From Aliishimia sp039978895 (GTDB taxonomy: Bacteria > Pseudomonadota > Alphaproteobacteria > Rhodobacterales > Rhodobacteraceae): a DNA stretch of 64,000 bases. The notes beneath the pieces were generated by a model. That model saw nothing but the letters and a program-made list of their open reading frames with translations, made no database searches and was not told where the DNA came from. Shown piece by piece: positions 9,148-18,065 of the stretch (positions within the stretch are counted from its first letter, which is position 1; each line of letters begins with the position of its first letter). The position numbers and the translations under genes were made by a program. Location of the stretch: the NCBI GenBank assembly GCA_039978895.1, contig JBDWAL010000036.1:191216-255215 (forward strand), written 5' to 3'.

Positions 9148-9660
9148 TCAGTCGTCAAGACTGTCCAAATAAGCAATCAAGTCCGCGCGTTCTTGTGGCT
9201 TTTTCAAACCGTTGAACGACATTTTGTTGCCCGGCGCATACCCTCTTGGATCCGTTAGAAAGCCGTCCAGGTTCGCTGCAGTCCAATCGCCTTCCATCGT
9301 CGCAAGCGTTTCGGAATAGCCAAAGCCCTCTGCAGCACCTTTATCACGGCCAACAACACCATAGAGATACGGACCAATGCCGTTTTCACCCGCTTCAAGC
9401 TTGTGGCAAGAACTACATTTTCTGAAAATCTTCGAACCTTTTCCGAGATCAGCAGATGCAAGAAGTTCGTCTAGGCTGACTTCAGCTTCGGCTTCGCCAC
9501 CAGTCTCAGCTTCTTCAACCTCAATAACATAGGCCTGCTCGCTGCCATGGCCATGACCACCCACGTGATAAAGTTCTTCTGCGGCCCATTTGCCCAGAAG
9601 AAGGACCAACATTGTGGCGCACAAAGCGCCAGCCGCCTTAGTTAATGTCATCGTGTCCAT
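9148..9660 (-). CDS. membrane-anchored c-type cytochrome (cytochrome c552/cy type)
   Basis: The 170-residue protein has an uncleaved N-terminal membrane helix (residues 8-28), a His/Gly segment, an acidic linker (about 45-65) and one class I cytochrome c domain. The haem site is CSSCH and the likely distal ligand is the Met in PGNKMSFNG. This layout matches cytochrome cy/CycM, which carries electrons from the bc1 complex to terminal oxidases while tethered to the membrane. A terminator follows. It diverges from pheA across about 140 bp, a frequent roseobacter pairing. Confidence 0.92.
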   Translation of the reverse strand: MDTMTLTKAAGALCATMLVLLLGKWAAEELYHVGGHGHGSEQAYVIEVEEAETGGEAEAEVSLDELLASADLGKGSKIFRKCSSCHKLEAGENGIGPYLYGVVGRDKGAAEGFGYSETLATMEGDWTAANLDGFLTDPRGYAPGNKMSFNGLKKPQERADLIAYLDSLDD

Positions 9661-9802
9661 GGTTTGCCCATTTCCCCGTTTTAAGTTCCCGTGTTGCGCG
9701 GGTATCTATTGCTTCCCCTCGCGCGTGGCAAGGTATACCTACCGCGACCAAACGACCTGCCCATTTGGCGCAGCACCTCTAATAACGCACGAGACTTAAA
9801 AA

Positions 9803-10633
9803 ATGACAAACCGCATTTCGTTTCAAGGTGATCTGGGCGCCTATGGGCATGAAGCTTGCTTGAAGGCAGTGCCAACAATGGACCCACTGCCTTGTCGTAC
9901 ATTTGAAGACACTATTCAGGCTGTAACGTCTGGAAAAGCTGACATGGCCATGTTGCCGGTTGAAAACACCACGTATGGCCGTGTCGCTGATATCCATCGA
10001 TTGTTGCCCCAAAGCGGATTGCATATTGTCGGCGAAGCTTTCGTGCGTGTGCGTATTTCCCTGATGGCATTACCGGGGCAATCACTGAACGATATCAAGC
10101 ATGTACGCGCCCATTTGGTACTACTTCCTCAGGCTCGTGCGTTTTTGAATACGCATGGGATAACGTCAGAGCCCGCGGCGGATAGTGCTGGTGCTGCCGC
10201 CGAATTGGCGAAAACAAACACGCTGGGTGAAGGTGTTTTGGCAAGTGAAATCGCGGCTGATATACACGGATTGAACGTGCTCGCCCGCGAAATCGAAGAC
10301 CACGGACACAACACGACACGGTTTTTGTTGATGTCGCCAAAGCCCGATTTCTCACGCCGCGCGGAGAAGATGCTAACGACTTTCGTTTTCGAAGTTCGCA
10401 ACATCCCGGCTGCGCTTTACAAGGCCATGGGTGGTTTTGCGACGAATGGCGTCAACATGACAAAGTTGGAAAGCTACATGGTTGGTGGCCGTTTCACAGC
10501 AACCCAGTTTTACGCGGACATAGAAGGCCACCCGGATGACCCCGGGGTTGCACGCGCGTTGGAAGAACTGGAGTATTTCACAAATATGATCAATGTGTTG
10601 GGTACGTATCCTTCGGATGAAGCCCGGGACTAA
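9803..10633 (+). CDS. pheA: prephenate dehydratase
   Basis: This 276-residue monofunctional enzyme converts prephenate to phenylpyruvate, the step committed to phenylalanine. The dehydratase domain (residues 3-180) includes MLPVENTTYGRV and the catalytic NTTRF motif at 170-174. A C-terminal ACT domain (about 190-270) with the ESYMVGG motif (223-229) is the expected phenylalanine-binding regulatory site. No chorismate mutase domain is fused. It ends in a 4-bp convergent overlap with the SRPBCC gene. Confidence 0.94.
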   Translation: MTNRISFQGDLGAYGHEACLKAVPTMDPLPCRTFEDTIQAVTSGKADMAMLPVENTTYGRVADIHRLLPQSGLHIVGEAFVRVRISLMALPGQSLNDIKHVRAHLVLLPQARAFLNTHGITSEPAADSAGAAAELAKTNTLGEGVLASEIAADIHGLNVLAREIEDHGHNTTRFLLMSPKPDFSRRAEKMLTTFVFEVRNIPAALYKAMGGFATNGVNMTKLESYMVGGRFTATQFYADIEGHPDDPGVARALEELEYFTNMINVLGTYPSDEARD

Positions 10634-11097
10634 CTTACCTGATGATACCGTTCTTCGATGTCTTTTGAATATTCCGCGACGCGCAACTTGAAGCGCTTCG
10701 TCAAAGTTGTTTTGGCCATCTTCAAGGATTGAACTAGAAGGCGGGCAGACAAGTTTTTGGGCTTCAAATCCAACTCTACGGCTATTCGTGTGCGACCACG
10801 CGACAGTGCCACGAGTTCTAACACAAAGTTGCTGGCCAAGCTGGGGGATATGGCCTCGATTTTCATCCGTGTCGGGGCCTCGTATTCAACCATTTGCAAA
10901 GCCATTTGGCGCCGTCGACCTCGCATGACAAAAGCCACGTCCCAAGTGATTCCGACGCCCGGTTCTACATGATCAGATGTACGCTGCACTTCCGCCCCAC
11001 GACGCATGGCCGAACGCTCGAAGGTCTCGAAATCACTTAGCATTTCGAAAACGTTCTGGATTGGGGCGTCAATATCTTCTTTAGCCGAAAACTTCAT
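10630..11097 (-). CDS. SRPBCC (START-like) family protein
   Basis: This 155-residue cytosolic protein begins MKFSAKEDIDAPIQNVFEMLSD, the typical first strand and helix of the polyketide-cyclase/START-like lipid-binding fold, and ends with a long basic C-terminal helix. Such proteins hold hydrophobic ligands in a cavity; the ligand here is unknown. It lies about 65 bp downstream of nudC on the same strand and could be co-transcribed. Its stop overlaps that of pheA by 4 bp. Confidence 0.8.
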   Translation of the reverse strand: MKFSAKEDIDAPIQNVFEMLSDFETFERSAMRRGAEVQRTSDHVEPGVGITWDVAFVMRGRRRQMALQMVEYEAPTRMKIEAISPSLASNFVLELVALSRGRTRIAVELDLKPKNLSARLLVQSLKMAKTTLTKRFKLRVAEYSKDIEERYHQVS

Positions 11098-11162
11098 GCA
11101 TGGGCTCTCCTGGCGCTTTGGTCAAAAACCTGTTTTTGCCTCTTTCCTATGGCGGAAATGTG

Positions 11163-12131
11163 TCAATCGAGCGTATTTGCAAGCCAATTCTCTAGCAAAA
11201 AGTGAGCAATTGCACCTTTTCTGGCGGGTAACATCACAGGATGTTCCCCATCAAAGGCTTGTTGCATTTCAGCCCGGCTTACCCACATTGCATGTTCAAT
11301 TTCCACAGGATCGATCGTGATGTCCTCACTCGTTGCTTGGCCCTGACACCCAAACATAAGCGAAGCTGGGAACGGCCAAGGTTGGCTGGCAAGGTAAGAC
11401 ACGTCACCGACCCGCACCCCAGCTTCTTCGAACACCTCACGACGCACGGCAGCTTCCAACGTCTCACCGGGCTCAACAAAACCGGCCAACAGTGAAAACA
11501 TTCCACGTGGCCATCCAGGCGAACGGCCCATCAAAACAGAATCACCAGACGTAATCAGCATGATGACAACGGGATCGGTTCGCGGGAAATGACTGGTGTT
11601 GCACGAACTGCAGGTTCGCTGCCATCCCGCTTGAGTGATGTCAGTTTTAGCACCGCATTTTGCGCAAAATGGGTGTGCGTCGTGCCAACTGAAAATGGCT
11701 TTTGCAGTCGCGGCCAACTCGGCGTCGCGTGGCGTGAGCCATGTCATGATACGACGCAGTTCAGAAAACACTTCTCCCGGGCCCATAAGCGGGTGGGTTT
11801 GTTCCGTTGGGTCAAGAAATTGATTTAGCAACGTCTCATCGACGATATCAGGAACCCAAGCATCTAAGGTGAAAGCAAAACGAGGCGCCCCATCTTCTCG
11901 CCCGAGCAGCATTGGAGGTTCCTTGGACACCTCAAACAACGGGTGTGACATCGGCAATCGAAGCAAGTGAGCCGGACGTTCACTTTGGATCAAGGGCTTA
12001 CCACGCCAAAGGGCGATCGCACGCGCATCTGGATGGGACATTGCGTCTTGAATTGCTGCGCTATCACCACGAATTTCACCAGCTCGGTCTAACCCCGAAC
12101 CGCCGAATGTCACTGTCTCTGCATGCTTCAT
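11163..12131 (-). CDS. nudC: NAD(+) diphosphatase (NADH pyrophosphatase)
   Basis: The 322-residue protein hydrolyses NADH to NMNH and AMP, and related enzymes decap NAD-capped RNA. An N-terminal domain precedes a four-cysteine zinc ribbon (CAKC then CSSC, about 15 residues apart). The Nudix box GFVEPGETLEAAVRREVFEE matches the consensus, and the NudC-specific SQPWPFPxS motif follows. The start at 12131 was chosen over a 44-residue upstream extension because a GGAG ribosome site lies just before it and the length fits the family. Confidence 0.93.
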   Translation of the reverse strand: MKHAETVTFGGSGLDRAGEIRGDSAAIQDAMSHPDARAIALWRGKPLIQSERPAHLLRLPMSHPLFEVSKEPPMLLGREDGAPRFAFTLDAWVPDIVDETLLNQFLDPTEQTHPLMGPGEVFSELRRIMTWLTPRDAELAATAKAIFSWHDAHPFCAKCGAKTDITQAGWQRTCSSCNTSHFPRTDPVVIMLITSGDSVLMGRSPGWPRGMFSLLAGFVEPGETLEAAVRREVFEEAGVRVGDVSYLASQPWPFPASLMFGCQGQATSEDITIDPVEIEHAMWVSRAEMQQAFDGEHPVMLPARKGAIAHFLLENWLANTLD

Positions 12132-12293
12132 AATCACTCTCCGTATTATCGCAGACCTTGCATGCTGTGCGCGCATGCGCAACTGTCGGTAAATATCTAC
12201 CTGTAGTTGAGTCGCCGTAGTGTATTGCGACATAGGCGCAAACTTTTTGTTTTGCGATCGCAACTGCGTAATTTGGGACCTTCGCTTAGTTGA

Positions 12294-14096
12294 ATGAATG
12301 ATCGTACTTCACCAGCGACTTTTTTACGGATACTCGCCACATCGGATCTGCATATGCATCTGGTTTCACACGACTATTACGCAAACTCGAACCGACACGA
12401 TCTAGGGCTGCAAGCCTTGTCTGGCACGATCAAACGCCTGCGACTAGACGCCCAAAAAAACGGTGGAGCCTGCCTTCTTGTCGACAATGGGGACCTGTTG
12501 CAGGGAACGCCCTTGGGCGATCATTTGGTGCAACACCCTCATCTAACGTCCCCTCATCCTGTCGCAAAAGTGATGGATGCAATGGGTTATGATGTGCTCG
12601 GGCTGGGCAATCACGATCTTGACTATGGCCTGCCCTACCTCGCACAATTCGCGCGCAGTATGTCCGCACCTTTGTTGTCATCAAATACACATTTGACAGA
12701 GCCGACCGATTGGTTGCACACTTCTACGATTTTGCCTGCAGGAAGCTTAAAAGTCGGGGTGTTATCTGTCCTCCCGACTCGCACCTCCACATGGGTTCAT
12801 TCGCACCTATTTGGAATCGCGACATTTTCCGACATGGAGGCGACTGTTAGTGAAACAGCCTCCCGCTTGCGGAAAGACGGCGCTGACCTTGTTCTTGCGT
12901 TGGCCCATACTGGGATCGGAACCTATCAAGACGAAAACGCCCTATCCCGGATCGCTGCAAGCGGCGATGTGGACGCATTGGTGGGGGGGCATACGCATGT
13001 CCTTTTCCCCGACCTCAACGCGACTGAGGTGCCCGGCGCAGACATGCTATCCGGCCATCTTCACGGCATTCCAACGATCATGCCCGGGTTCGCGGGCGAA
13101 GTTCTGGGCTGCATCGATTTACACTTGGTCCAATCCACAAAAGGGACTTGGAACATTCAATCCAGCAAAGCCCATCTCGCGCCTGCTCAAGCGGCCCCGC
13201 AGGTGCCCGAGTTAGCCGCAATTGCGCCAGCTCATCGCGCAACTTGCGCCGCTTTGGATGAAGTTCTTGGTGAAACGTGCGTCCCTCTCACGAGCTATTT
13301 CGCCTTGGTTCAACCAACGCCCATGTTGGCTTTGATCGCTTCAGCAAAAATGCAAGCCATTGATCTAGCACGACAAGGGACTGAGTTTGCGTCCCTGCCC
13401 CTTTTGGCAGCCACATCGCCGGACCGGGCAGGTGGGCATATAGGTGCGCACAACTACGCTGACATTCCATCAGGCCCGCTGCAGCGCCGCCAAATTGCGC
13501 AGATGCATGTCTTCCCAAACGACATCTGGGGCGTTCCGGTTTCAGGGCTTGAACTGCGTAGATGGCTAGAACGATCTGCAACTATATTCACGCACCCCCT
13601 CGATCTGTCGCGTAAGGGACTTCTTTCTCATGAGGTTCCCCCGTTCGATTTTGATATAATTTTTGGCGTAACCTACGGCATCGATCCAACATCCTTGCCG
13701 CAGTTTGATGCAAACGGGAATTGCCTTAACCCAAATACAAGCCGCATCGAAGATTTGCGGTATCAAGGGCAATTGATACGTGATCAGGATCGTTTCTTTG
13801 TCGCGACCAAAAGTTACCGCGCGTGCGGCGGTGGGTATTTCCCCGGCCTTACCCCAGAGCGAACGATGTTGCGTCCCAATTTGCCAGTTAGCCAAGTCGT
13901 TCAAGACTTTGTTCAATCTCGGCGCGTTCCGAAAATCACCCCTCCGTGGCGAATGTCGACGAAGGCGCGCGGGCTTAAGACATGGTTTGAAACTGGTCCG
14001 GGTGCGATTCCGCATCTTAATGACATCGCAGGTTATTCGCCCGAAACTCCCATAGAATTGGACAGTGGGTTCCTACGAATTCCAATCACATTGTGA
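12294..14096 (+). CDS. CpdB-like metallophosphoesterase (2',3'-cyclic nucleotide phosphodiesterase / nucleotidase family)
   Basis: The 600-residue protein has an N-terminal calcineurin-like phosphoesterase domain with all metal motifs: SDLHMH (Asp18, His20), DNGDLLQG (near 64-71), GNHDLDYG (105-112) and GGHTH (near 231). The C-terminal 5'-nucleotidase domain includes FPNDIWGVPVSGLELRRWLE. Relatives hydrolyse 2',3'-cyclic nucleotides and 3'-nucleotides in the periplasm. No signal peptide is visible: the N-terminus MNDRTSPATFLRILATSDLH runs straight into the catalytic domain. It is therefore probably cytosolic unless the start is mis-set. It diverges from nudC. Confidence 0.87.
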   Translation: MNDRTSPATFLRILATSDLHMHLVSHDYYANSNRHDLGLQALSGTIKRLRLDAQKNGGACLLVDNGDLLQGTPLGDHLVQHPHLTSPHPVAKVMDAMGYDVLGLGNHDLDYGLPYLAQFARSMSAPLLSSNTHLTEPTDWLHTSTILPAGSLKVGVLSVLPTRTSTWVHSHLFGIATFSDMEATVSETASRLRKDGADLVLALAHTGIGTYQDENALSRIAASGDVDALVGGHTHVLFPDLNATEVPGADMLSGHLHGIPTIMPGFAGEVLGCIDLHLVQSTKGTWNIQSSKAHLAPAQAAPQVPELAAIAPAHRATCAALDEVLGETCVPLTSYFALVQPTPMLALIASAKMQAIDLARQGTEFASLPLLAATSPDRAGGHIGAHNYADIPSGPLQRRQIAQMHVFPNDIWGVPVSGLELRRWLERSATIFTHPLDLSRKGLLSHEVPPFDFDIIFGVTYGIDPTSLPQFDANGNCLNPNTSRIEDLRYQGQLIRDQDRFFVATKSYRACGGGYFPGLTPERTMLRPNLPVSQVVQDFVQSRRVPKITPPWRMSTKARGLKTWFETGPGAIPHLNDIAGYSPETPIELDSGFLRIPITL

Positions 14097-14133
14097 CACT
14101 TGCAGAATCCATGCAAAGCCCCTACATCTCCTC

Positions 14134-14231
14134 TCGAGAGGTTGGCGCGGGCAGGCACCTCGCCAACCCGGTCAGATCCGGAAGGAAGCAGCCGTAACGA
14201 GCCCCGCTTGGGTCGTTGTCCAGCCTCTCAC
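14134..14231 (+). ncRNA. ffs: signal recognition particle RNA (small bacterial 4.5S type)
   Basis: The conserved apical core ccggaaggaagcagccg lies at about 14178-14194, with flanking gtcag and gggtcgttgtccagc. The closing arms gagaggttgg (14136-14145) and ccagcctctc (14220-14229) pair with a single G-U wobble, giving an RNA of about 97 nt. This RNA binds Ffh and targets nascent membrane proteins. A position upstream of dnaX is usual in Alphaproteobacteria. Exact ends are approximate. Confidence 0.93.
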
Positions 14232-14314
14232 CTTACCCCATACTCATTTAGATGTGACCAAGCGCGCAAAACCAGCGCTATGCGCTGGAACATGTCATCT
14301 AATTCATACTGCGT

Positions 14315-15310
14315 TTAAGTTCTGAGAACGATGTCATCGACAGTCAAATCGTCGGGGCCGACAACGCGCACAACGGGAATACCGTTGATCGACACCAACG
14401 AACCACTGCCATCGGCGAGTGGCGTCACTGTTATTGGGTTTTCAACCACATCACCGGGTGCATCAGGCGCTGGCGTGCGGATCAACCCAGCATCGCCTTC
14501 CAATTCCAGTACGTCTTTGCCTTTTTCGAAATCGCTAATGGTCACAACGTCATAACCATCTTCCACTCCGGCAAAGACGTCTACGGTGACTGTGTCAAAT
14601 CCACGGCCGGTTTCAACTGTGTCGCCTTCGTCAACGATCAGCGTGTCAAATCCAAAACCACCCTTAACTGTGTCAGGGGTTCCTTCATCAGTCGCAGCGT
14701 CCACTGTTATGATAATATCATCGCCCTGATTTCCGTTTACAAAGTTGGACCCGAAACTATCAGAGATCAAATCATCACCGGTGCCCCCGAAAATACGATC
14801 GTCGCCACCTTCAAGCACCGCTTGTGTGTCTTCCGGCGACAGCCCGTTCAACGTACCAAGCTCTGGAAAGTCGATTATGTCATCGTCAACTGCAACAGAA
14901 CGGGCATTTGAACCGTAAAAGTCCTGATCCTCGCCGAGGCTCACCTCGTCGTCACCGCTGCCCGCAAAAACGATATCTTCACCAGCACCAGTTTGAATGT
15001 TGTTGTTCCCGCTTGCCAACAAGACGCTGTCATCACCATCACCGGTGTCAATGTTTTGAACTCCGTTGGTGAACGTGATGGCATCTAATGCTTCGTCGGC
15101 TTCGCCTTGCGTCAATTCACCTTCAGCGATCAAATCCAGAAAATTCGCCTCTACGTCCGCGCGAAAGGATGCATCTACGATGCCATCCTCTTCGTCTGTG
15201 AATGTTTCGGCTTCGCCTGAACCACCCGCACCACCAGAGCTACCGCTGTCTGAATCGATGACGGACGCAAGAACAAGCCCGACGCTTACAAGTCCTAATA
15301 TCGCCAGCAT
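14315..15310 (-). CDS. membrane-anchored calcium-binding repeat protein (degenerate RTX-like)
   Basis: The 331-residue, strongly acidic protein starts with a short hydrophobic segment (MLAILGLVSVGLVLASV) that could be a signal-anchor, then a Ser/Gly linker. Degenerate RTX-type nonapeptides follow, such as GDGDDSV, GAGEDIVFAGSGDDEV, GGDDRIFGGTGDDLI and GNQGDDII, which form calcium-binding beta rolls. The C-terminus resembles the ISDFEKGKDVLEL segment common after RTX arrays. Surface or periplasmic location is inferred. It lies antiparallel between SRP RNA and dnaX. Function is unknown. Confidence 0.75.
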   Translation of the reverse strand: MLAILGLVSVGLVLASVIDSDSGSSGGAGGSGEAETFTDEEDGIVDASFRADVEANFLDLIAEGELTQGEADEALDAITFTNGVQNIDTGDGDDSVLLASGNNNIQTGAGEDIVFAGSGDDEVSLGEDQDFYGSNARSVAVDDDIIDFPELGTLNGLSPEDTQAVLEGGDDRIFGGTGDDLISDSFGSNFVNGNQGDDIIITVDAATDEGTPDTVKGGFGFDTLIVDEGDTVETGRGFDTVTVDVFAGVEDGYDVVTISDFEKGKDVLELEGDAGLIRTPAPDAPGDVVENPITVTPLADGSGSLVSINGIPVVRVVGPDDLTVDDIVLRT

Positions 15311-15490
15311 TCAAAATCCCCTCCACAGCACCACTTAAAATAGTATATACTTTACAGCCTTTTGTCACAATTAACATACGTATCGAATTTGGAAAAACTA
15401 CGTTTCCAGTTACGCAACAACTCAGTCAAGCGGTGGACCTTCCAAGCACGGGCCATTACCCTTAACAGACAAGAGAATCCCGGAGCAAAA

Positions 15491-17275
15491 ATGAGCGACG
15501 CACCCCAACCAGACACAGGCTACAAGGTCCTCGCACGGAAATACCGTCCGGAGACATTCGTCGACCTCGTCGGGCAAGACGCCATGGTGCGCACGTTGCG
15601 CAACGCGTTTGAAGCAGATCGGATCGCACAAGCTTTCATCATGACGGGCATCCGAGGAACCGGCAAAACAACAACCGCACGCATTATTGCCAAAGGCATG
15701 AACTGCATTGGTCCAGACGGTAACGGAACCCCCACAACAGAACCATGCGGGGAATGCGAACACTGCGTGGCAATCATGGAAGGCCGCCATGTTGACGTCA
15801 TGGAAATGGATGCTGCATCGCGTACGGGTGTTGGCGACATCCGTGAAATCATCGATTCGGTACATTACCGGGCGGCCTCTGCGCGGTACAAAATCTACAT
15901 CATCGATGAAGTACACATGCTGTCCACCAGTGCTTTCAACGCGCTGTTAAAGACGCTGGAAGAACCTCCGGCCCATGTGAAGTTCATTTTCGCGACAACC
16001 GAAATCCGCAAAGTTCCGGTGACCGTCCTTTCGCGATGTCAGCGCTTTGATCTGCGTCGGATCGAACCGGAAGTCATGATTTCAATGCTGCGACGCATCG
16101 CAACCGCTGAGTCCGCTGAAATCGCGGACGATGCATTGGCTTTGATCACCCGCGCCGCCGAAGGGTCGGCCCGTGATGCCACGTCGCTCTTGGATCAAGC
16201 CATCAGCCATGGTGCAGGCGAAACGACCGCGATCCAAGTTCGCGCCATGTTGGGCCTGGCTGACCGTGGGCGCGTCTTGGATTTGATGGACATGATCCTG
16301 CGCGGCGACGCCGCCGGGGCCCTGACCGAACTTTCCGGCCAATACGCCGATGGTGCAGATCCGCTCGCGGTATTGCGTGATCTTGCTGAGATCACGCATT
16401 GGGTGTCTGTTGTCAAAATCACCCCTGAGGCTGCCGAAGATCCTACAGTTTCGCCTGATGAACGTGCGCGCGGTCTAGCTATGGCTGAAAATCTACCGAT
16501 GCGCGTTTTGACCCGTATGTGGCAAATGCTGCTAAAAGCGCTTGAAGAAGTATCTGCTGCGCCAAACTCTATGATGGCTGCCGAAATGGCGGTGATCCGG
16601 TTAACACATGTGGCCGACCTGCCCTCCCCCGAGGAGTTGGTGCGCAAACTTCAGGGTCAGACACCGCCCCCTATGCCGACAAGCCCTGCGCCTTCGGGTG
16701 GTGGGTCCGGCGGTGGCACTATGGCAGGGTCGCACAATCAGACAATGCAGACGCAACAAAACCACCAAAACGCCCCAACTCAAAGTGCGGGGTCGTCGGG
16801 TGCTGCCACGGCTCTTGCCGTCGCGCCCAATGAAGCTTTGGCGCGGTTTCCGACGTTTCACCACGTGGTCGAATTGGTCCGCACCAACCGCGACGTGAAG
16901 CTGCTGGTCGACATCGAAACAGGCGTACGTTTGGCGGCATATCAACCCGGCCGAATTGAATTCACACCGTCCGACAGCGCACCCGCAGATCTGGCGCAAA
17001 AACTTGGTGCGCGGTTGCAAAACTGGACTGGGAACCGCTGGGCCGTGACGCTGGTCAATGATTGCGACGAAGAGACGATTGCGGAATCACGTGACGCAGC
17101 TGAGCGCGCCATCAAGACCCAAGCCCAACAACATCCTTTGGTACAAGCTGTGCTGGCAACCTTCCCCAAAGCGCAGATTACCGCGATCAGATCCCCCGAA
17201 GATCTCGCGAAGGAAGCTGCGATGGATGCACTGGATGAAGTGGAGGATGAATGGGATCCCTTCGAAGAGGATTAA
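15491..17275 (+). CDS. dnaX: DNA polymerase III subunit gamma/tau
   Basis: The 594-residue clamp-loader ATPase has Walker A GIRGTGKT (53-60), a zinc-binding set of Cys72, Cys86, Cys89 and Cys92, the DEVH Walker B (139-142) and sensor region FATTEIRKVP. A Gly/Gln/Pro-rich linker near 400-450 precedes a C-terminal domain that in tau contacts the polymerase and helicase. The start at 15491 has the ribosome site cggag; longer open frame upstream lacks the family start. It heads the group dnaX, 17251 membrane gene, ybaB, recR. Confidence 0.95.
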   Translation: MSDAPQPDTGYKVLARKYRPETFVDLVGQDAMVRTLRNAFEADRIAQAFIMTGIRGTGKTTTARIIAKGMNCIGPDGNGTPTTEPCGECEHCVAIMEGRHVDVMEMDAASRTGVGDIREIIDSVHYRAASARYKIYIIDEVHMLSTSAFNALLKTLEEPPAHVKFIFATTEIRKVPVTVLSRCQRFDLRRIEPEVMISMLRRIATAESAEIADDALALITRAAEGSARDATSLLDQAISHGAGETTAIQVRAMLGLADRGRVLDLMDMILRGDAAGALTELSGQYADGADPLAVLRDLAEITHWVSVVKITPEAAEDPTVSPDERARGLAMAENLPMRVLTRMWQMLLKALEEVSAAPNSMMAAEMAVIRLTHVADLPSPEELVRKLQGQTPPPMPTSPAPSGGGSGGGTMAGSHNQTMQTQQNHQNAPTQSAGSSGAATALAVAPNEALARFPTFHHVVELVRTNRDVKLLVDIETGVRLAAYQPGRIEFTPSDSAPADLAQKLGARLQNWTGNRWAVTLVNDCDEETIAESRDAAERAIKTQAQQHPLVQAVLATFPKAQITAIRSPEDLAKEAAMDALDEVEDEWDPFEED

Positions 17276-17643
17276 TCCTCGCGTGTCTCACCCCCTCCGC
17301 TCTTTGGGCAGAGGTTTGCGACAAAGCCCGCCCCGCTTGGGACGGGAATACAGTAAGCGCGTGGCAAGAAGCTGTTTTCTTGTTCTCAACACTCCCCGCA
17401 TTGGTGCTGATCGTGGCCTCCATGCTTGCAATTCGGTTTCGCCATCAATGGGGCGCGCTTGTCGTCGTCGTGTTGTGGACCCTTCTGGTGACAATGGTGT
17501 CTATGGCCGACCCCACTGGCATCCAAAAACTCGCCGCCGCTGAAGGATGCGTTGGCTCCCCGGCCTTGTTCATTGGCGTTGTGGCTGCAATATGTGGCGG
17601 AATGATCCTATATACAGTGCCGCGCGCCAAGCGGCTCGAATAA
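17251..17643 (+). CDS. small membrane protein of unknown function, overlapping dnaX
   Basis: The 130-residue product has an N-terminal signal-like segment (LILACLTPSALWA) and three further hydrophobic stretches (about 41-61, 68-85 and 105-121). The ATG at 17251 is preceded by ggagga inside the dnaX reading frame, and the two genes overlap by 25 bp, which favours translational coupling. Two cysteines (Cys23 and Cys100) might form an extracytoplasmic disulfide. I do not recognise the family. The ybaB gene starts 13 bp after its stop, so it belongs to the same operon. Confidence 0.75.
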   Translation: MGSLRRGLILACLTPSALWAEVCDKARPAWDGNTVSAWQEAVFLFSTLPALVLIVASMLAIRFRHQWGALVVVVLWTLLVTMVSMADPTGIQKLAAAEGCVGSPALFIGVVAAICGGMILYTVPRAKRLE

Positions 17644-17656
17644 CGAACGGAGACAT

Positions 17657-18004
17657 ATGATGCTCAAAGGACTAGGCGGGCTCGGCGATATGGCCGGGAT
17701 GATGAAAAAAGCGCAAGAAATGCAAACCAAGATGGCACAAATGCAGGATGACCTGCAAAATGTCATGGTGGTTGGTGAAAGTGGTGCGGGATTGGTCAAA
17801 GCGACCGCTACAGCAAAGGGCGAACTTAAGGGCCTCGATATCGATCCTTCGATTTTCAATGGCGACGACAAAGAAGTGGTCGAAGACCTGATCCTTGCCG
17901 CAATTAAAGACGCACAGGCCAAAGCCGCAGAAAAATCGCAAGACGAAATGGGCAAAATGACCGAAGCTCTTGGCTTGCCCAAGGATATGAAGTTACCGTT
18001 CTAA
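17657..18004 (+). CDS. ybaB: YbaB/EbfC nucleoid-associated protein
   Basis: This 115-residue protein has the family pattern MMKKAQEMQTKMAQMQDDLQ near the start, then a beta-sheet core (VVGESGAGLVKATATAKGELKG) and a C-terminal helix. YbaB/EbfC forms tweezer-like dimers that bind DNA without strong sequence preference. Placement between dnaX and recR is the classical arrangement. The ribosome site cggag lies 6 bp before the start; ATG at 17657 and 17660 are equally possible. Confidence 0.94.
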   Translation: MMLKGLGGLGDMAGMMKKAQEMQTKMAQMQDDLQNVMVVGESGAGLVKATATAKGELKGLDIDPSIFNGDDKEVVEDLILAAIKDAQAKAAEKSQDEMGKMTEALGLPKDMKLPF

Positions 18005-18015
18005 AGCACCTATAT

Positions 18016-18040
18016 CCCCTCCACCATTCCGGAGGAGGGG
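18016..18040 (+). terminator. G/C hairpin between ybaB and recR
   Basis: The 7-bp stem cccctcc/ggagggg has an 11-nt loop. No T-run follows. It lies in the 61-bp gap between co-directional ybaB and recR and might attenuate recR expression or stabilise the upstream mRNA. Confidence 0.35.
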
Positions 18041-18065
18041 CCACCTTTACACACAGGCGACCGCT

